64,000 nt of DNA from Azadirachta indica (lineage: Eukaryota; Streptophyta; Magnoliopsida; Sapindales; Meliaceae). Shown one piece after another: positions 35,939 to 50,537 of the stretch; position 1 is the stretch's first letter; every line of letters begins with the position of its first letter. Under the pieces are notes generated by a model. The model was not told the DNA's origin. It saw only the letters and a list, made by a program, of their open reading frames with translations, and ran no database searches. The position numbers were made by a program, and so were the translations under genes. The DNA is taken from the NCBI GenBank assembly GCA_022749755.1, contig CM040441.1:10789475-10853474 (forward strand). Direction: 5' to 3'.

Positions 35939-36939
35939 CGTTAACTGACCATTGGATTAATTAATTAATATATTATTCCTTAAAAATAGTAATAATATTA
36001 AAATACTGTCATCATCATCATCGGTCACACGGAATCTTCGTGCTACTCATTCTTTTATTTTATTTTATTTATTTTACCAAAAAAAAAACATTTCTTTTTG
36101 CCTCTTTTTCGGTGCAAGAGTCGTTTCAAGATTGCAATTATATACTATTCTGTTCCCCTAATTTTGGTTAGATTCATCCTAAATTATATTTATTTATTTT
36201 TTCAACTATTTTTTTTTTGTTAGGTATATCATAATTTATCTATAAGATTTAGAATAACCTTACTTATCTCACAAAAATTTTTATTGTAAATAGTAATAAA
36301 TTAGTTAAAGATTAGGTAAGAATGCCACGTCACTTACAATCTCATCCAAAGTAATAAATTTTTTAAAATAACTTTTGAGGTGAATAATAAATATATTTTA
36401 CTAATATCTTCACAAAATATTGTTAAATATTCAAAGTATATATAAATTGATAGTAAAAAAGATTTTCCATGACTTATAATTCATTATTTTTCTAAATTTT
36501 GGTTTAATAATTATAATAATTATTATAGTTAAAAAAAAGCCATTACTAAATTAACGAAATCAAATAACCATAATTAAATGAATGCAAGTTGTAGACAAAA
36601 AAAAAAAAGAAAAAGAAAAATGGGAAATATACCATAATTATAATATATGATGCTATCATTGTAAAGCGTGTGAGGGAAGTGCACAGCAAAATAGTGCAAC
36701 TGTACAGGTGGCGAAGAGTATGACTAAAGAAAACATTCGGGGAAGAAATAAATAGAAAGACAGAACACCCAAAAGAAATATTGCATGTTCTGCTCTTCCT
36801 TCTTACGTTTGGACAACCTAAACGAAGAAAATGAAAATAAATAAAAAATTCCAAAATTAAAAATAAGTAAACAACAGAACTTGCACAGCAAACAATCGTC
36901 TATATCTCCAAGCACTTACTGTTTTTGTTCCGTCTCTCC

Positions 36940-36951
36940 ATTTATATATAC
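36940..36951 (+). promoter_or_regulatory. TATA box of CIPK1-like gene
   Basis: The sequence ttatatatacat lies about 185 bp upstream of the start codon, in a region where AT-rich spacer gives way to a less biased leader. Confidence 0.5.
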
Positions 36952-37131
36952 ATACCCACATATTTTGGCGTTTCAAATATATTGCAGAAGCTCTACAAAT
37001 TTATTTATGCACAAGCCGTATCCTGACGTTGAGACATAAACTGAAGCGAAACTGAAACAGAAACAGAAGAGTTTCAGATACAACTGGAAAGTCAAGATCT
37101 TCTCTGGGTTTCTTCGTTTTGTTTTTTCTTA

Positions 37132-40510
<3,379 letters not shown>

Positions 40511-41097
40511 GCCGGTAGATTTCTAGTTCAAACAAACATCTAGGAATCAATCTCAGCCTTGGGTGGAAGTTTAGTCAGTTTCATATGATAAGATTTATGT
40601 GAATTTTTCCTTTTTTTGGGGTGTCCATCTGAAAAGTAGATGTCTTAATAAGTTCTAAATGCACATAGATACAGATATGAGATACTCAGGTTGTAAATAG
40701 ACAGCAGCATCAATTATGTTTGCCTTTTGAATTTATATTACTTGTCAGCAGGAGACACAAAAGCATTTCAGATTGTTGTTTTGTCTTAATGAACTTAAAC
40801 TTCTGTCATAAACTTCTAAATCTTGAGGATCTAATACTCACAACTACCATAGACGTGAATAGATTATCTGATTCATTGAAAGCATAAAGTTTAATGTTCT
40901 CGCATCAAACTATAAGTTTCAGAGAGTAAAAGTTTTCTTGGAGCCAATTTTCTTGATACAAACAATAATCTGACTAATCCCTTGAACAATACTATAATAC
41001 ATGAGCATTTCACTATAGACAGTATGAATTGATTTTATATGCATAGTGAATAAGTAAAAAGGTCTATAATACAATAACCTTTTGATCAGATGCTGGT
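40511..41097. other. Convergent intergenic, CIPK1 to CRSH
   Basis: Holds the 3' UTRs of the convergent CIPK1 and CRSH genes. No gene or structured element is seen. Confidence 0.6.
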
Positions 41098-43278
41098 CTA
41101 ACTTGCAAGCCTGTTGCCAAGTTCTTCACTATATACTTGAATCAAGCTGCTGTTGTCTGCCATTCGAAGCTTATCGTTCAACACTGTCCTGCATTTATCG
41201 TCCCTGTCCTCCAGGTTCCGCATAAATTCGACCTGCACAAATAATAAAACAGACTAAATGAATCTATAAATGAATTTCTGTTCAAAACTTGCACACAAAC
41301 TGATAAAAATTCTGGTACACGCTAAAAAAATTATGTTCTCGGATATTATGACAATTGAGGAAATTCCAAACGAAAGGGATGGGAAAATATCAAAAATATC
41401 AAATGGTTGGAGCAATAAAACATTCAATAAAACTTGCATCACTGCAACTAGCAGTCTTACCTGTTTTTGAAACATATCAAATTCATCAGAGCTCAGAGAA
41501 CCATCACTATTGGAATCAAGGAGCTGCATCATTTCCTGTGCATCTTCTCCTGGGGCTCCAAGCTCTTCCATTACTTCCATGAGTTCCTCAATGCTGATTC
41601 TACCATCACCATTCTTGTCAAGAAGACGGAATACTCGATCTCTCTGGTCTATCTCAATGCCTTTATGATTTGAGGATGGAAGATCTTTAAGACGCAGTGC
41701 TGCAACTTCTGCTGCAGCCAGCATTATGGCCTTGAGCCGCTTTGCCTGATCAACAACTAAAAACTTGTCAACAATCTATATTTCTTGGTATAGATATGCA
41801 CATCTTACTTGTATGCCAATGTTATTCTATCAGAAACTCAAGTAATGAAACATGAGAAGTTACAGATTTGAATGACCTCTTCTGGATCCATAAGACCACC
41901 TTTATATAATGCATGGGATGCTGTTCCATTAACTGCCAACATATCCATCTCCTCGGTGCGTATTTGTATTTCCATAAGCGGTCTAATCTTACCATTATCA
42001 CTCACATCAACAGCCATATGTAAACTCCTATAGCCATTTGCTTTGGGCCTAGCTATATAATCCTTCGTTCTGTATGGCATTTCTTTCCACAAAGATTGGA
42101 CAATTTCACGGGTCCTGTAGCATGCTTTCTCACCTACTTCTAACATATTCTCTACATCCGATCTAGGCTTCAATATAACTCGCAAACCAAGAACATCGTT
42201 CACTTCTTCGAGTTTCCTCCCATCCTTTAAGAGCTTCTTCATTGTACTATACCGGCTTTTATACCGACCTTGGACAGAGACATCTTCCACCATGTGACCT
42301 AAGGCCAGATCATTTTTCAAGCATTGAAGTAACTGTTCCTTGTATATATCTATCAAAGGCTTACCTCCAGCCTCATTACTTCTTAACCACGTATCCACGT
42401 AAAGATAGGAATAAGGAAACAAATATTGAAATGCAAGATCCTCCAATTCAAAGGACAAGTAATTTGTTGAAACAGCATTGGCCAAAGGAGCATGAATTTT
42501 CATAACCTCAAGAGAAATCATCAATTGTTGATACCTAGGCAAGTAATCTAAATGTCTCATCATATCAAGCCTAATAGCCAAATCAAGAATCAAAGCCCTA
42601 ATATCATAATATGTCAAGCAAAACTTTCTTAAAGCAGCGGCAGTTTCATCATCCAAAACTTGTGATTTCAAATTCACATTATTCTTAACACGCAAGCTTT
42701 CATGCAACAAATGAGCAGTACCAATTCCAATCCTATCCCTCACTTGCTGTATCGAAATAGCTCCCGCATCAACAACTTGTCTCAACATCCCAGCTGAAAT
42801 CACTTCAGCATCCATCTGAAAATGACATCGTTTAACTAAGATTACAGATAAAGTTTCCAATACAAAATCTCAACACCCAATGAAATTCTGAACAAAAAGT
42901 TACCTGCAGGTCGGCGAGAAGAAGCGCAACAGATAACGCCTTGGAAAGCGGAGAGCGGGAATCGGAGGAAAGCGGCAAGCTTTGGAGAATAGGAAGGCAG
43001 AGCTTAAGAGCTTTGAAAAGTAAACGCGACGAGCTACTTGACAACACGTTCATTCTCTCCGTTAATGCATTGAAAGCTCCCACCAGCTCCACTACCATCT
43101 TCTCTCCCGTCGTCCACGGCGACGGTGTTGGTGACGACGACGACAAAGACGATGCCTCGGCTTTAATTCTATGCAATTTTACTACAATCGTCGGAATACG
43201 ACGAATCCGCTTGTTGACGGCTGGTGAATTTAGCTTCGGGAATTTCAGTTTTGGGATTGTGAGTAAGAGGACATCCAT
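41098..43278 (-). CDS. CRSH: Ca2+-activated RelA/SpoT homolog (CRSH), chloroplast
   Basis: Four exons in transcription order: 43278-42904, 42815-41877, 41745-41461 and 41232-41098, 1734 nt, 577 aa, near the length of Arabidopsis CRSH. The start at 43278 is preferred over the upstream in-frame ATG at 43377 because it gives that length and a basic transit peptide. The HD (hydrolase) region reads HLLHESL, lacking the HD pair. The ppGpp synthetase domain is intact by eye: RYKSRYSTMKKLL, NDVLGLRVIL, TKDYIARPKANGYRSLHMAV and MEIQIRTEEMD. Two EF-hands follow near residues 480 (DKNGDGRISIEE) and 514 (DSNSDGSLSSDE). CRSH makes (p)ppGpp in plastids in response to calcium. Upstream lie two transposon-like elements that separate it from the divergent RPL3 gene. 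Confidence 0.93.
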
Positions 43279-43535
43279 TACTAACAAACGGAGCTCCGTT
43301 TGTCTGTATCCGCGGCACATGCCGGATTTCAGGCCTCTCGTAAATGGAGAGCACTTCACTTTGCAGGAATAATACATTTGTAATTAATCTGAGGGAAATA
43401 ATTTAGAGAACAAATATTTGCAAATCTAACACATAATATTTCCGAATTGCCAAATTATATCTATTTCTTAATTTTTGTAATTCGACGTATTTTTAAAATA
43501 AGCTATTTTGTTTTACAAATATTGGAAATAAAAAT
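43279..43535. other. CRSH leader and promoter remnant
   Basis: An upstream in-frame ATG at 43377 would add 33 residues to CRSH. Beyond about 43400 the DNA turns AT-rich and runs into the first foldback element, so the native promoter seems short or is partly made of transposon sequence. Confidence 0.4.
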
Positions 43536-45160
43536 AAAACAATTTACAACAATAACCGCTATACACTCCATATTTTCGTAACTGAGCATTATTCAAAAAT
43601 ATTTTCAAAAATAACCAATTTATAATTTTATAAACAAAGTTACCTCCACCCAAATTTTAAGGGAGAATTTTCAACAGTAACCAGTATTGGTTACTGATTT
43701 TTTTAAATGACCACCATATAATATATATTACAAAAATAATTATTTTGAATCAAAATACTCTCATAAAATCTTTTCAGAAAATAATCATCAAATATATTCA
43801 TGCAAGGGTATTTTAGTCCAAAATAATTTGAGATGGTCATTTTTTAAAAATATTTTAAATAATAGTTATTGCCAAAAATTCACGTCAAGTGTTGGTCATT
43901 TTCGTTAGTTATATAATTTTAAACCGTCTCCATTTTCTTCCATCTTTTTTCTTTCTTCCATATTTCTTTAACTTGCTTCTTAATTTCTTTAATTTTCTTA
44001 TTTCATCTTCTTAAACGGATATTCTTTAAACTTGTTTACTCTTAAAAACTTAATTCTGTTATAATTTAAGAAAAATAATGAGTGAGTAGAAGGAAATTAG
44101 GTGAGTGAGTGTTTAAAGTTTGAAAATTTTGAAATACCCAATTTATTAAAAATGTGATGTGATTTTTTGATGTTTGTCCATAATTAGACAATGTAATGAT
44201 AAAAATAATCAAATGGAGTGTGTATTGGAAGTTTGACTATGTTTGGTATAATGGTTGAGTGAAAAAATTGGAAAAGAAAACGACCTGCATGAAATTACAT
44301 ATTTTGAAAAAATTAAAAGTGTAATTTTAAGCACGCAACATAGAAGTAATATGGTCGAAACTACACTTTCAAACATATTGTTTTCAGTACGCTCAGAAGT
44401 GTAGTTTTGAACACGTTGATTCCATGCTATATACTCGAAACTACACTTTTAATTTTTTCATAATACACTTCTAAGATAAAAATCGAAAGTATAGTTTTAA
44501 GCACGTAGTATGGAATCAATATACACAAAACTACACTTTTGAGCATATTGAAAACAACATGCTGAAAGTATAGTTTCGAGCATGTTAATTCTATATTGCG
44601 TGCTTAAAACTATACTTTTGATTTTTCTAAAATATGTAGTTTCATGCAAGTCGTCTTCTTTCTTAGTTTTTTCACTCAACCATTACACCAAATACACTCA
44701 AACATTGAATACACACTCCTTTTGACAATTTTTATCATTGCATTGTTTAATTATAGACAAATACTAAAAACTCATTTCACATTTTTAACAAATTGGGTAT
44801 TTTACATTTTCAAACTTTAAACACTCACTCACTCAATTTTTCTTCTAATCACTTATGATTTTTTCTAAATTATAATGAAGTTGAGTTTCTGGGAGTAAAC
44901 ATGTTCAAGATATATCTATTTAAGAAGACGAAATATGAAAGTTAAAGGAATTAAGAAGAAAGTTAAAGAAATCTAGAAGAAAGAAAGAAAAAAGGAAAAA
45001 CAAAAAAAGAAAGAAGTAGATGGAGAGGAATTAAAATTTGGTGAGAGGCAATTTTGTCTATAAAATTATGAGTTGATCATTTTTTTAAAGTGTTTTTAAA
45101 CAATGGTCAATTATAAAAATAAGGAGTGTACAATAGTTATTGTTATTGGAAAACTTACAA
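43536..45160. mobile_element. Foldback/MULE-like element with very long inverted arms
   Basis: The left arm (43536-43650 and about 43916-44455) and right arm (about 44475-45160) are inverted copies. Landmarks: tatacactcc at 43560 against ggagtgtaca near 45122; ggtgagtgagtgtttaaag at 44100 against ctttaaacactcactcactc near 44815; ctttaacttgcttcttaat at 43968 against attaagaagaaagttaaag near 44950. The centre lies near 44460-44475. Inside, motifs like cgaaactacactttt repeat in both orientations. No transposase is encoded. Shared arm sequence with the next element suggests one family. Confidence 0.75.
43661..43915. mobile_element. Possible nested small inverted-repeat element
   Basis: This segment interrupts the left arm: arm sequence ending in caaatttta resumes after ataattttaaaccgtctcc. 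The repeated aattttaa on both sides may be a target-site duplication. Internally, gaattttcaacagtaacc with ttaaatgacca on the left mirrors tggtcatttttt with gttattgccaaaaattc on the right. The exact right end is unclear. Confidence 0.4.
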
Positions 45161-45164
45161 AAAT

Positions 45165-47665
45165 GGACACTATTTACACCTCATTTCCGGGAATAATCAC
45201 TTTTGATTTTTATTTATAAAAATGACTAACTGAATTTTTTTAGGACCATTTTGCCCTTATGCCAGATTCACTAAACCATTTCTTCTTCTCTGTTTTCTTC
45301 TTTCATCTCCTTCCCCAGCTTTCTTTCATATTTTCTTGTTACTTTTTCCATCTTTTTAAATGAAAATCTCTTCAACTTGTTCACATCCTTTATTTCTTAA
45401 AAATTAACCTACATTACAATTTAAAAAAGAAAATCACAAGTCAGCAGAGGGATCCTAATCGATGAGTGTTTAAATTTTTGCAATTATGTAGTGTTTAAGT
45501 GTAATTAGATAATAAATGATAGAAATTATCAAGTGAGATATGTATTGGTTGTTTGAGTAAGTTTGGTGTAATTGTTGAATAAGAAAAACTGGTATCGTAG
45601 AGTTGAAGACACTCTATGCAATACTTTCGATCACGAGTGAAATTTTTTACTATTAATTGAAAGTAAATAGTTTCGTTCATAAGTAAAATTTGGCCATTAT
45701 TGAAAGTATATAGTTTTAAGCATGACCAAAATTCACTCATACACGAAATTAGTAGTTTTGATCAAAAGTACAAATTTTGCCCTTGATCGAAACAACTGGC
45801 TTTCTTTCTGTTTTCATTTTTGTTTTTGCCCTAGCAAATCTTTTTTCACATGGTTTTATGCATGATCAATATTTCCACATAAAGTTTTTATTTTCATTTA
45901 TGCCTAACCTAAATATATGTTTATTCTAGTGCAGACATAGTTAAACCATTAAGGAAGTGGTCTGTCGTATTTGTTCTTATTATTATCAATATAGGCACAA
46001 TCGCGCTACATGTAGAAATCCGATTTCTCTTAATCAAAGTTTGTGAAATTTGTGTTTATTTTTAAAAAAATTATTATTAATGAAAAGGACAAGTGTATTA
46101 ATGGTAATTATTGTTTGTTGTTATAATATTTTGTTGTCTATTGTTGAATCCATCTCTTGTCCTCGTAAACAACATGTGGTATATTTCCATTAAATGCAGT
46201 ATGCTTTAACCTCTGTGTGTGTTCAATGTTTTATCCTCGTAGCTATAATAAGAAGTTGCAAAGAATCTATAAAAATTGAAAGTGTTTTTCCATGACACAT
46301 AAGAAAAACAACGTAATCGAAAGTATACTTTTGGTTACCTTATTGTAAATGTAATCGAAAGGTATTGTTTCAATCATGTTAAATTCCTTATTTGTGATTG
46401 AAACATACTTTCGATTTGTACAAATTCATTATATTTGGAATGCCCAAATTTTGGTTGCTTTAAATTAATGAATAAATTAATTAATTAACCATAAAATAAT
46501 AATAATTAATTGGTTAACATTGACTAATGGATTACTTAATCAATCTTAATTATTCACTTCATAAATAAATTATAGTGATTAAACTTTTATTCTATTAATT
46601 ATAGTCTAAAGGCATGAATGTTATACTAACTTATTTATTACCGTTTATTTAATTAATTAGTTAATATTGATTTTATTGGTATAAAGGTGAAATTGTAACG
46701 CAATAAAAAACATATGATATGAAAATCATACACTTGAAATGGTATCTGAATGCAAACAATAAGTTAGTATAATATATCACATTCAATCTATACCAATTTA
46801 CCCTTTCATAACTCCGCAGCCATCCTCTTCCTAAAAAATGATCCATCTACTATCCTAAAAGAGACAGTTTTGATCACAAAGTAATTAACAGTTTCAATTA
46901 CATGCTATATTACTACATTAGTGTGGATATTTTGTGATTGAAACGGCTTATTACTTTATGATTGAAACTACTTCTTTGTTCTTCTATTTTTCTTAAAACT
47001 CTAAAAAAATCGAAACTGCAATTTTAATTATGTTAAAAAGTTTGTATGTGATAAAAATTATATGAATATTTTGTGATAAAAAAAGTGTGGTTACTTTTGA
47101 TCATAGGTATTTTTTTTCCTCATGATTGAAACTAATTTTTGATCATGATAAAAAAATCACTCATGATCGAAAGTGTGTCGCAGATAGCATTCTCCAAAGT
47201 CTCAATTTTTAATTTTTCATTCAGACATGTACACCAAACGCTTCAAACATCCAACACACAGCTTAATAACAATTTTCATGACTACATTGTTTAAACTACA
47301 CATGAATAACATCATTTTTTCATCTTCAACAAAATTTTTTCCTTTTCTCTTCGAGCTATAATCACTCATCTGCTTATATTTTAATTATCGATTGATTTTC
47401 TTTAACAGTAATGGAATGAAATTTAGTTTGTGGTGGTAGAAAAAGTAAAGAGAAAGTCTATCCATAAAAGAAAGAAGGAAAGAAAGAAAAAAGGAAAAAC
47501 AACAGAGAATAAGAAAGAAGAAGAAAAATGTTAGGGTTTTTGTCATATTGGCAATTTATCCAAAAAATTTTCAATCTATCATTTTTAAAAATAATTATAA
47601 GCTGTAGTTATTTTAAAAAATTCTAAATCAATAGTCATTATTTAAGTAAATTTCCCGTAAAAATA
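45165..47665. mobile_element. Second, older MULE-like element with long diverged arms
   Basis: The left arm (about 45165-45620) and right arm (about 47160-47665) are inverted, diverged copies. For example tgtattggttgtttgagtaa near 45540 matches the complement of gcttcaaacatccaacacac near 47250, and both match the arms of the neighbouring element. The middle holds a transposase zinc-knuckle remnant and many tgattgaaac motifs. Non-autonomous and decayed. Confidence 0.6.
45960..46045 (+). pseudogene. Transposase zinc-knuckle fragment
   Basis: One frame reads C-R-I-C-S-Y-Y-Y-Q-Y-R-H-N-R-A-T-C-R-N-P and then stops soon after. This matches the C-terminal CCHC knuckle of MULE transposases (C-x2-C...H-N-R-x-T-C). 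Nothing else of the transposase was recognised, so only the 3' end survives. Confidence 0.55.
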
Positions 47666-48050
47666 AATCCCACTCCTCTTTAACCTGAGTGAGGTTTAAA
47701 TTGAATTTCAAAATATTTTGTGCTATGATAACTTCATTGGTTGACTTCACTAACATTTGTTTTTGCGTATAATTTTTGAGAAAGTCCTAATAATATAAAA
47801 AAATACACAATAAAAAAGAAAGGAGTTACTTATGCAAATACGCCTCTGAACATTTTGGCCCTAAATACACGTGGGAACAAAAGGAGGCGATAGTACATTA
47901 ACACACACTACCATTTCCCGCAGAGAATGTCTTTCTCTCCCCCAGCTCCCCCTTCGACAACTCTAAACTCAAAACCCTCGAACTCTAAAACCTCGACGCT
48001 CAGCCACAGTGCTCTGCTGTAGAAATCTTTCCTCCCTGCCGTTAATTATT
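47666..48050. promoter_or_regulatory. Promoter and leader of organellar L3 gene
   Basis: Downstream of the second element. The last 170 bp is less AT-rich and C-rich, as plant leaders often are, and ends at the ATG at 48051. No distinct TATA box was seen. Confidence 0.35.
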
Positions 48051-50537
48051 ATGTCTCCGTTATCAAGAGGCCTCACCTCCCGTCTCCAGCAACTCCTGAC
48101 GATTACCCCCAAAACCTCATCCGCGCCGTACATCTTCATCAGCAGATTCAGCACAGATTCCATCGTCGATGGGTCGGAGATCGAAGAGCGAGAGTCGAGA
48201 ATTATTGAAGCTAAACCGGGTGTTATGACCGGGAAATCGGTGCGAACCGGGGTTGTAGCTGTCAAGTGTGGAATGACTGCTGTTTGGGATAAATGGGGTG
48301 CTAGGATTCCTACTACTGTTCTTTGGATCGATGATAATATTGTCTCTCAGGTTAAAACCATTGAGAAAGAAGGAATCTTTGCCTTACAGGTAATGCTGAA
48401 AGTCGTTCCCTTTTGTTTCTTTGGTTTTAATTTTTGAAGCTTTGCTGGGTATCGTGATATACTAGAAAAAGGTGGGAAAGAAAAGATTTTCATTAACTGA
48501 AGCTTGAAAATTTTTTGTTCTTGGATGATTGAATATGGAAACTTTTCATTTTTGTTCTGCTAATTTCATTCATTTTTCAAAAGACAAAGCTAAAAGGTTT
48601 GTGCTGTTATGCGGTGTGTATTTCATTGTGGAGTGGTGATTTGTTGTGGTGTTAGTTAGATTGGATGCGGGCAGAAGAAGGAAAAACATTTGACGAAACC
48701 GGAAGTGGGTCATTTTAGAGCTCAAGGTGTTCCACTAAAGAGGAAATTGCGGGAGTTTCCTGTTACAGAAGATGCACTTCTTCCTGTTGGCACATCAATT
48801 GGAGTTCGCCATTTTGTTCCTGGCCAGTACGTTGATATTACTGGAATCTCAAGAGGGAAAGGATTTCAGGTAAATTAATTGTTCCTACAAATATATTTTT
48901 TCTTGTTTTGAATTGTTGCCTATTGCCCTTTTTCTTGTTCTTGTGTTCATTTGTGGGTAGATGATTACTTCATTAACTCATTTTTTGACGTTGGAAGTGA
49001 TTAATGCAATTAGCTTGTATGATAGTAGGATTACCTGCAAGAGGATTAATCCTCCTCATTTGTTGAACTTTCTATCATTATATTTTCATATGTCAACCAC
49101 TTAATAATTTGTGTGACTTTGACAAATCTATACACAGACCATGGTACATTTATCTAAAGGGGTAACTTTTGATGATTAAAATAATGGAACTGGTTATCCT
49201 TTAAACTAAATAAAAAATCAACTAACAGCATTGTAATGAGAATTTAAAGTATGATTCATTCAATATTGTGTATCTCAAGTGGTGAAGCTTTTCGATGTTG
49301 TCGGGCTATTCTTAGGTTCTAATTTCACCAGTTCAATAACAACAATAAAAGCTCAGTCCAGGTTCTAACATTTGATTCTCTTAATTTCTCGTTACTATGT
49401 GTTGCAGGATTGTTGACCTTAGCTGCTGTTCCTCTGATTACCATTTCTGTATATCCTGCTAAGTAATTTTTGTTCAATCCTGCTAAGTCATTTTTCTACA
49501 ATTTGATAAATTGAAAGGATGCTTGAATCATCATCCACTATTTCTCTTCTATAATCTCTGATACGATGTATTGAGAACAATGGTATGAGGGAAACTGAGT
49601 GAGGTCCATCATGCTTTTGTTTTTAAATACTAGTTGATCAAAAACCATAGGTTTCTCTTCATTGTGACTTCAAACCATTAAATAGCTTATTTCCATTATC
49701 TCTGTCCAGGGTGGAATGACAAGATGGGGATTTAAAGGAATGCCAGCATCTCACGGTGCATCATTATCACATCGAAGTATTGGTTCTACTGGTCAGAGGG
49801 ATGCTCCTGGCAAGGTTTGTACATCTTATTTAAATTGGGAATCTTTTAGTGTATTTTTTACTATCATACAGTGTGTACTTTGATTTTAAGATAATTGCCG
49901 TTTTGTAAAGCAAATTTTTAGTGTATTTTTTGTTTTTGTTTTCTGGTGATGCAAAGAGTAGTGTCAAATGCTTGGTTGACGGCTGTAAACCCATCTTTTT
50001 TTGCAAATTTATTTGTTTCCGATTATTTTTAATTACACACCATGGCGATGTTTGTTTTCCCTCCTTGGCTTGTAATTCTGACAATTTTAAGGGCTGTGAG
50101 TAGGTATTTAAGGGCAAAAAGATGCCTGGTCGCATGGGTGGAAAGCAGAGAACTGTAAAAAATGTATGGGTATACAAAATAGATCCTGCAAGGAATATGA
50201 TGTGGGTAAAAGGCCCGGTAAGATTGTCTCACTAAATCTAATATTTTAATATAAATGCATGAAAGTAGGAATCTGAATGGCACGGAACATCTGAATCTCT
50301 TTTTCATTTAAGTTTTTGTGTCAGTTGTTTTAAATTCATGATAATTTGTATTCTCTACAGGTCCCTGGAGCTGAAGGAAACTTTGTATTTATAAAAGATG
50401 CTGTTTACGATCAACTTAATGATAAGTCACTGCTTCCATTCCCCACTTACTTTGCTGCAGAAGACAAGGACACTTCAGAAATGGAACCTCTGGTAGCCGA
50501 TTTTGGGGAAGAGGATCCGTATATGATGGCAGATTGA
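48051..50537 (+). CDS. Organellar ribosomal protein uL3 (bacterial type)
   Basis: Five exons: 48051-48389, 48660-48869, 49710-49814, 50104-50217 and 50361-50537, 945 nt, 314 aa. The first 40 or so residues are rich in Ser, Thr, Arg and Leu with no acidic residue before FSTDS, typical of a mitochondrial or dual-targeting presequence. The body is a bacterial-type L3: [68 protein letters not shown] and [15 protein letters not shown]3 nucleates large-subunit assembly near the peptidyl-transferase centre. From memory an Arabidopsis homolog lies next to CRSH. The C-terminus is acidic ([11 protein letters not shown]). The intron at 48870-49709 is the longest. Confidence 0.92.

Larger units (their letters stand above)
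31033..37131. other. Gene-free AT-rich block dense in microsatellites
   Basis: About 6 kb with no supported gene. Tandem repeats: (ATGT)n at 31472-31515, (CATG)n then (GCTGC)n at 32196-32225, (GCAGT)n at 32502-32523, (TTAA)n at 32871-32915, (AT)n at 33098-33124, (GAATTT)n at 33475-33508 and (AATT)n at 35737-35764. A GC-rich island lies at about 35651-35730. The right end holds the CIPK1 promoter with a TATA box near 36942. Frames at 34900-35088 and 36546-36854 lack domains. Confidence 0.6.

Noticed and set aside
36546..36915. Minus-strand frames before CIPK1
   Set aside because: Phe-rich translation of poly-A/AT DNA in the CIPK1 promoter; no domain.
42941..43372. Plus-strand frame of 143 codons
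   Set aside because: Antisense of CRSH exon 1, whose minus-strand reading joins the RSH domains.
44497..44679. Minus-strand frame in the foldback element
   Set aside because: It is a product of the inverted cgaaactacac repeats, not a gene.
48009..48050. Upstream extension of the L3 frame
   Set aside because: It would need a GTG start; the ATG at 48051 gives a good targeting peptide.
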